Assembly (NCBI RefSeq): GCF_029525575.1
Contig: NZ_JAPDIA010000003.1
Coordinates: forward strand, 1,232,214-1,296,213
DNA from: Cohnella rhizosphaerae
Lineage (GTDB): Bacteria > Bacillota > Bacilli > Paenibacillales > Paenibacillaceae
Direction: 5' to 3'
DNA length: 64,000 nucleotides
Shown: in pieces, positions 60,170-64,000 of the stretch
How positions within the stretch are numbered: the first letter of the stretch is position 1
Layout: each line of letters opens with the position of its first letter
Program-made: the position numbers and the translations under genes
Notes under the pieces: model-generated
Databases searched by the model: none
Seen by the model: the letters and a program-made list of their open reading frames with translations, nothing else
What the model was told of the DNA's origin: nothing

Positions 60170-60628
60170 CCATGCACAAAAAATGTGCATGGTGGCGGCA
60201 GCGGTGTGGCAAGTAGCGGAGGCGGGCACGATGATGCACAAAAAAATGTGCATGGTGGCGGCAGCGGTGTGGCAAGTAGCGGAGGCGGGCGCGATGATGC
60301 ACAAAAAATGTGCATGGTGGCGGCAGTGGTGTGGCAAGTAGCGGAGGCGGGCACGATGATGCACAAAAAATGTGCATGGTGGCGGCAGTGGTGTGGCAAG
60401 TAGCGGAGGCGGGAGCGATGATGCACAGAAAATGTGCATGGTGGCGGCAGTGGTGTGGCTAGTATCGGCGGCGGGCGCGATGATGCACAAAAAATGTGCA
60501 TGGTGGCGGCAGTAGTGTGGCAAGTAGCGTCGGCGGGCGCGATGATGCACAGAAAATGTGCATGGTGGCGGCAGCGGTGTGGCTAGTATCGGCGGCTGGC
60601 GCGATGATGCACAGAAAATGTGCATGAC
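60170..60628. repeat. 60-bp tandem array, eight hairpin cores
   Basis: The core TGCACAAAAAATGTGCATGG (or ...CAGAAAATG...) recurs eight times about 60 bp apart, from 60172 to 60625. Each core is an inverted repeat, TGCACA and TGTGCA around an A-rich loop; the A to G change in later copies is in the loop. The rest of the unit is GGCGGCAG(C/T)GGTGTGGC-type sequence. It lies between convergent genes. Open frames across it are artefacts. Confidence 0.95.
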
Positions 60629-60752
60629 GGTGTCAGAGGCGTGGCGAACGAGGCGTCGGCATCGTGGGGAGCGGCACGGCAGGGCGCGGCAGGCGTGGCG
60701 CGCCGGTCGCCGATGACGGCGGCCGGCTCACAGCGTCTTCCTCCTGCCCGGC

Positions 60753-61646
60753 TCAGCCGCCATACTCCGCAGTCGGCAGCCCCCGCACGCCGACATCGGC
60801 GCAGAAGAGGCCGCCCGCGTGCGGCTGCGCCGCCAGCTCGGTTTCGCCGAGGCCGACGCGTGCCGTCGTGATGTACAGCCGGTCCAGCCGCTCGCCGCCG
60901 AACGCGCAGGAGGTCACCTGCGAGGCGGGCACCGGCACGGACAGCAGCTTCTCTCCGGTCGCCGGATTCCATCGGGACACCTGCCAGCCGCCCCAATGGG
61001 CGATCCACAGCATGCCCTCGGCGTCGATGGTCATGCCGTCGGGCGAGCCCTCGTCCGTCGGCATCTCGACGACGACGCGGCGATTCGCGACGGCGCCCGT
61101 CGCCGTGTCGTAATCGAAGGCGACCACGCGCTGCGTCGGCGTGTCGATATAGTACATCGTGGCGCCGTCGCCGGACCAGGCCAGTCCATTCGAGATGCTG
61201 ACGTCCTGGACGAGCGTCTCGACGGCATGTCCGGCGTCCAGGCTGTACAGCGCGCCGCGGCCGGGCTCGTCGTTCATCGACATCGTGCCCGCCACGAAGC
61301 GCCCGGCGGGATCGCATTTGCCGTCGTTGAACCGGTTGCCGGGCACGGACGCTTCGACCTCCGCAAGACGCGTCAGCCCGCCGCCGGCCGAATCGCAGAC
61401 GTAGAAGCCGTCCTGCAGCGTCAGCGCGAACCCGCCCGAACGCCGCGGCACGATGGCGCTGACATGGGGCGCAAGTTCGATCGCGGCGTCTTCGGCGGGC
61501 TCCTGCGGATGATGGATATGTACGCGGTGGGACAGAATGTCGACCCAGTAAAGTTTTCCGTCGCGGGCGTCCCATACGGGGCCTTCGCCCAACGGGGCTT
61601 GCGCGTCGCTGGCCAGCTCGACCTTTATTTTCGCATCAGCGGTCAT
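60753..61646 (-). CDS. SMP-30/gluconolactonase-family protein
   Basis: 297 residues. Six-blade propeller marks: GEGPVWDARDGKLYWVD with the metal Glu, NRFNDGKCDPAGRF, ISNGLAWSGD and SPDGMTIDAEGMLWIAHWGG. Members hydrolyse sugar lactones with a divalent metal. ATG 61646 has GGAGG 9 nt upstream; a TTG three codons earlier is less likely. With the enolase-superfamily dehydratase at the window end, it suggests oxidative sugar-acid catabolism. Confidence 0.94.
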   Translation of the reverse strand: MTADAKIKVELASDAQAPLGEGPVWDARDGKLYWVDILSHRVHIHHPQEPAEDAAIELAPHVSAIVPRRSGGFALTLQDGFYVCDSAGGGLTRLAEVEASVPGNRFNDGKCDPAGRFVAGTMSMNDEPGRGALYSLDAGHAVETLVQDVSISNGLAWSGDGATMYYIDTPTQRVVAFDYDTATGAVANRRVVVEMPTDEGSPDGMTIDAEGMLWIAHWGGWQVSRWNPATGEKLLSVPVPASQVTSCAFGGERLDRLYITTARVGLGETELAAQPHAGGLFCADVGVRGLPTAEYGG

Positions 61647-61781
61647 CGTCTCCAACCTCCATGAACAAATGAATGCATGCGCTTAACTTACCACGCGAGC
61701 CGCGCGTCGCTCAAGCCGCAATAAGCGTGTTTTGAAAAAAGAATCGCCCGGCCGCATCGCGCGAACGGCGCGGCGAACGCG

Positions 61782-62415
61782 CTACCGCCACGTCAGCTTG
61801 AGCGTATGCAGGTAGTCGAACAGCGCCGCCCGGAACGACTCTGGACCGGCGGCGACCGCCTCGATCAGCTTCGCGACCTGCGCGCGGGTCCGGCCGGCAT
61901 GAGGCGCCTGCCACCGTCGGACGTTGCGATGCCAGAACAGGCGCGACGCGTACGTTTGAAAAGCTTTGGCCATCTCGCTATTGTTGCAGCCCAGGATCAG
62001 CCCGCTCAGGAGCTCGTATTCGAACGCGGCCAAGGCGCCGCAGTCCTCCGGCTCGCCGCCGCCGCTCAAGGCGCGGTACGTATCCGACATGCCGCGCGAC
62101 CACGCCCGCAGCGCGTCTTGTCCGGCAGGGGGGCGCGGCGCATACGGCGAACAATGCCATGGCGGCGATCAGCTCGAGAAGATCCCCGACGCGCTGCGAC
62201 GAGGAGTCGAGGATCAGCACACCGTGCTTGGAGGCGATCCGCACGTAGCCTTCCAGCTCGAGTTGCTGCAGCGCGGCGCGAACCGGCGTACGGCTCATGT
62301 CGAGCCGGCGCCCGAGCTGAACCTCCGAGGTGACCGAGCCCATCGGGCATTCTCCGGTTTCGATCATCTCCAGAATGCGGGCGTAAGCTTGTTGACGCAG
62401 GGTCGGTTTGCCCAT
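61782..62415 (-). CDS. GntR-family (FCD) regulator; one frameshift
   Basis: About 210 residues after repair. Winged helix at the N-terminus (SEVQLGRRLDMSRTPVRAAL) and an FCD-like helical domain. The break is in a G6 run (62128-62133); one base less gives CAAPP-AGQDALRAWSRGMSD. ATG 62415 with GAAGGAC upstream. It is divergent from a second GntR gene, separated by 86 bp. The C-terminal domain is short of some usual FCD histidines, though this was judged by eye. Confidence 0.85.
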
Positions 62416-62501
62416 ACGAAGTCCTTCTCTCTCGCTAGCTTCGATGAATGAAGTATGATAATCATAGAACAAGCGCAAGCGGAAAGGAAGGTCGAGAGAC
62501 G

Positions 62502-63137
62502 ATGCCCGAGATCGGTACGACGTTAAGGGACGCGGCATTTCGGCAAATCAAGGAGCGAATCGTTCAGGGGGAATGGGGCGGCGGCACGTTTCTGTCGGAG
62601 CGGCGGCTCAGCGAGACGCTGCAGATGAGCAAGACGCCGATTCGGTCGGCGCTCGACCGGCTGGAGATGATGGGGCTGGTGAAGCTGATGCCGAGCCAGG
62701 GCTTCGTCGTGCAGGAGATTTCGCTCAAGAAGATCATGGACATCTACGAGCTGCGGCTGTCGCTCGAGACGTTCGCGGTCGGCAGGCTGACGGGTCGCAT
62801 GGACCGGGCTTTTTTCGGCAGGCTGGACGAAAATCTGGACAAGCAGGCGGAGGCGGCGGAGCGCGAGGATATCGTCGGCTACGTCGAGCTGGACCGGCAG
62901 TTCCACGAAGCGATCATCGCCGGGCTGGCCAACGAAGAATACGCGGACGCGATGTCGCGTATTCAGGACAAGTTTCTGATGGCCGTTCGCACGACGTTTT
63001 ACAAAAACAAGAGCCGGCTGTGGGGCAGTCTGGCGGAGCATCGCCGCATTCGGGACGCCCTGGCGGGCGACGACCCGTCGCTCAGCGAGCGGCTGATTCG
63101 CGACCACATCGAATTCGTGAAGCAGATTATGCTCTGA
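62502..63137 (+). CDS. GntR-family (FCD) regulator
   Basis: 211 residues. HTH (LSERRLSETLQMSKTPIRSAL) and FCD domain with ELRLSLETFAVGRL, DRQFHEAI and EHRRIRDAL, whose His and Asp are typical metal or ligand residues. ATG 62502 follows GGAAAGGAAGG. Likely regulator of the dehydratase gene immediately downstream, through the palindromes at 63178-63212. Confidence 0.95.
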   Translation: MPEIGTTLRDAAFRQIKERIVQGEWGGGTFLSERRLSETLQMSKTPIRSALDRLEMMGLVKLMPSQGFVVQEISLKKIMDIYELRLSLETFAVGRLTGRMDRAFFGRLDENLDKQAEAAEREDIVGYVELDRQFHEAIIAGLANEEYADAMSRIQDKFLMAVRTTFYKNKSRLWGSLAEHRRIRDALAGDDPSLSERLIRDHIEFVKQIML

Positions 63138-63177
63138 TGTGATCGTGCTTTAATGCGCGAAACGTCGGATTCGCTGA

Positions 63178-63212
63178 TGTATACAAGTGAGACATCTTGA
63201 GCGTCTCACTTG
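63178..63212. promoter_or_regulatory. Palindromes upstream of the dehydratase gene, probable GntR operator
   Basis: TGTATACA (63178-63185) is a perfect 8-bp palindrome of the kind bound by several FCD-type GntR regulators. It overlaps a perfect 10-bp inverted repeat, CAAGTGAGAC (63184-63193) and GTCTCACTTG (63203-63212). No T-run follows, so a terminator is less likely. Confidence 0.6.
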
Positions 63213-63258
63213 CCCATGCTACGTTTAACTCATCCTTTTCAGACGGAGGTTAAGCGGC

Positions 63259-64000
63259 ATGAAAATTACGGACGTGCGCACTTATATCGTGGGGAACCCG
63301 TGGAAAAACTGGCTGTTCGTGCAACTGGATACGGACGAGGGCTTGACGGGCCTTGGGGAAGGCACGCTGAACGGCCTGGCCAAAACGGTCGAAGCCGCGA
63401 TCCACGAGCTGAAGCATCTCGTGCTCGGCATGGATCCGTTCGATGTGGAGACGATCTCGCTCAAGCTGATCCGGGACGTCTATTCGGACGGCGGACAGGT
63501 GCAGGGCTCCGCGCTGGCGGCGATCGAGACCGCGTGCTGGGACATCATGGGCAAGGCGACCGGACAGCCGATCTACAAGCTGCTCGGAGGCAGATGCCAC
63601 GACAAGCTCCGCTGCTACGCGAACGGCTGGTATCGCGGCGGCAACGACGAGGAGAGCTTTTACAGCCAGGCGAAGGAAGTCGTCGAAAAGGGTTATACGG
63701 CGCTGAAGTTCGATCCGTTCGGCGCGGCCTGGCGGACCGTCGAACGGGCCGATTTTGCGAACGCCGTCCGCAACATCGCCGCCGTCCGACAGGCGGTCGG
63801 ACCGGACGTCGACATCCTGATCGAGGGGCACAACCGGTTCAGCGTGCATACCGCCCTTCAGTTCGCCGAAGCGATGGCGCCCTATAGCCCGACCTGGTTC
63901 GAAGCGCCGGTGCCGCCGTCCCGCGTCTCGTCGGTCGTCGAAGTGGCGAAGCGCAGCCCGGTACCGATCGCCTGCGGCGAAGACTACTACAACCGCGAGC
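63259..64000 (+). CDS. Mandelate racemase/muconate lactonizing enzyme family protein, 3' end outside the window
   Basis: The first 247 residues are present; the gene runs off the right edge. Enolase-superfamily order is clear: capping domain, LGGRCHDKLRCYANGW, Lys150-x-Asp152 (ALKFDPFG), then metal ligands Glu189 (IEGHNRF), Glu215 (WFEAPVPP) and Glu241 (CGEDYY), 26 residues apart. Members dehydrate or racemise sugar acids. His191 after the first ligand recalls acid-sugar dehydratases (galactonate/gluconate type), but the substrate cannot be read from this part. ATG 63259 with CGGAGG upstream. Confidence 0.93.
   Translation, partial: MKITDVRTYIVGNPWKNWLFVQLDTDEGLTGLGEGTLNGLAKTVEAAIHELKHLVLGMDPFDVETISLKLIRDVYSDGGQVQGSALAAIETACWDIMGKATGQPIYKLLGGRCHDKLRCYANGWYRGGNDEESFYSQAKEVVEKGYTALKFDPFGAAWRTVERADFANAVRNIAAVRQAVGPDVDILIEGHNRFSVHTALQFAEAMAPYSPTWFEAPVPPSRVSSVVEVAKRSPVPIACGEDYYNRE

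Noticed and set aside
60086..60625. Peptides from the 60-bp array (for example repeating CTFSVHHRA)
   Set aside because: Frames come from the repeat period; no supporting start signals, and the region lies between convergent terminators.
3903..62133. Calling the broken genes pseudogenes
   Set aside because: Breaks are single extra bases in short runs spread over unrelated, otherwise well-kept genes, including overlapping operon partners; an error in the sequence explains this better than decay.

Overview
The window looks like a chromosomal segment from a GC-rich, spore-forming member of the Paenibacillaceae, most likely Cohnella- or Paenibacillus-like. Grounds are the gene families: two YesM/YesN two-component pairs beside LplB/YtcP-type sugar permeases without their own ATPase, a gerA-gerC-gerB spore germination operon, many glycoside hydrolases and esterases, strong AGGAGG-type ribosome binding sites, and CcpA cre-like sites. 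There is no plasmid, phage, transposase, CRISPR, rRNA or tRNA signature.

Layout. (1) 1-10044: the end of a hydrolase gene, a 51-bp tandem repeat array, a LacI regulator, and a divergent operon: FucI-type isomerase, split transketolase, FGGY kinase, apiosidase-like glycosidase, esterase. This reads as a branched-sugar (probably D-apiose) operon. (2) 10065-21726: potassium uptake. kdpD(C-terminal half)-kdpE run leftward; a c-di-AMP (ydaO-type) riboswitch with terminator precedes a small membrane ORF and kdpFABC, then an alpha/beta hydrolase with an altered active site and a tandem KdpD-N/Usp protein. (3) 21785-23450: 33 hairpin units of about 51 bp. (4) 23773-36761: a secreted glycosidase, an amidohydrolase-Rieske pair, AraC, YesM/YesN and an LplB/YtcP/lipoprotein transporter. 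(5) 36938-44211: SDR, TetR, AhpD-like protein, germination operon, CapA-like lipoprotein. (6) 44412-60045: GH4, AraC, CE7 esterase, second YesM/YesN, second transporter (lipoprotein, two permeases), GH32 enzyme, and a large secreted DUF6259-like glycosidase. (7) 60753-64000: SMP-30 lactonase, two GntR regulators and the start of an enolase-superfamily dehydratase.

The logic is extracellular and cytoplasmic breakdown of plant polysaccharides, with each transporter under a local two-component pair, CcpA-type repression sites, and short intracellular pathways finishing the sugars. The Kdp block is a separate homeostasis module sensing K+/c-di-AMP.

A caution runs through the window: about 20 reading frames are broken, and nearly all are repaired by removing one base from a short run (G4-G7, A, T or C). 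I therefore annotate these as single genes with a probable sequencing or assembly indel rather than as pseudogenes; end coordinates span the repaired gene. Several intergenic regions, especially between convergent genes, hold tandem arrays whose units contain short inverted repeats; their long open frames are artefacts of unit lengths divisible by three.
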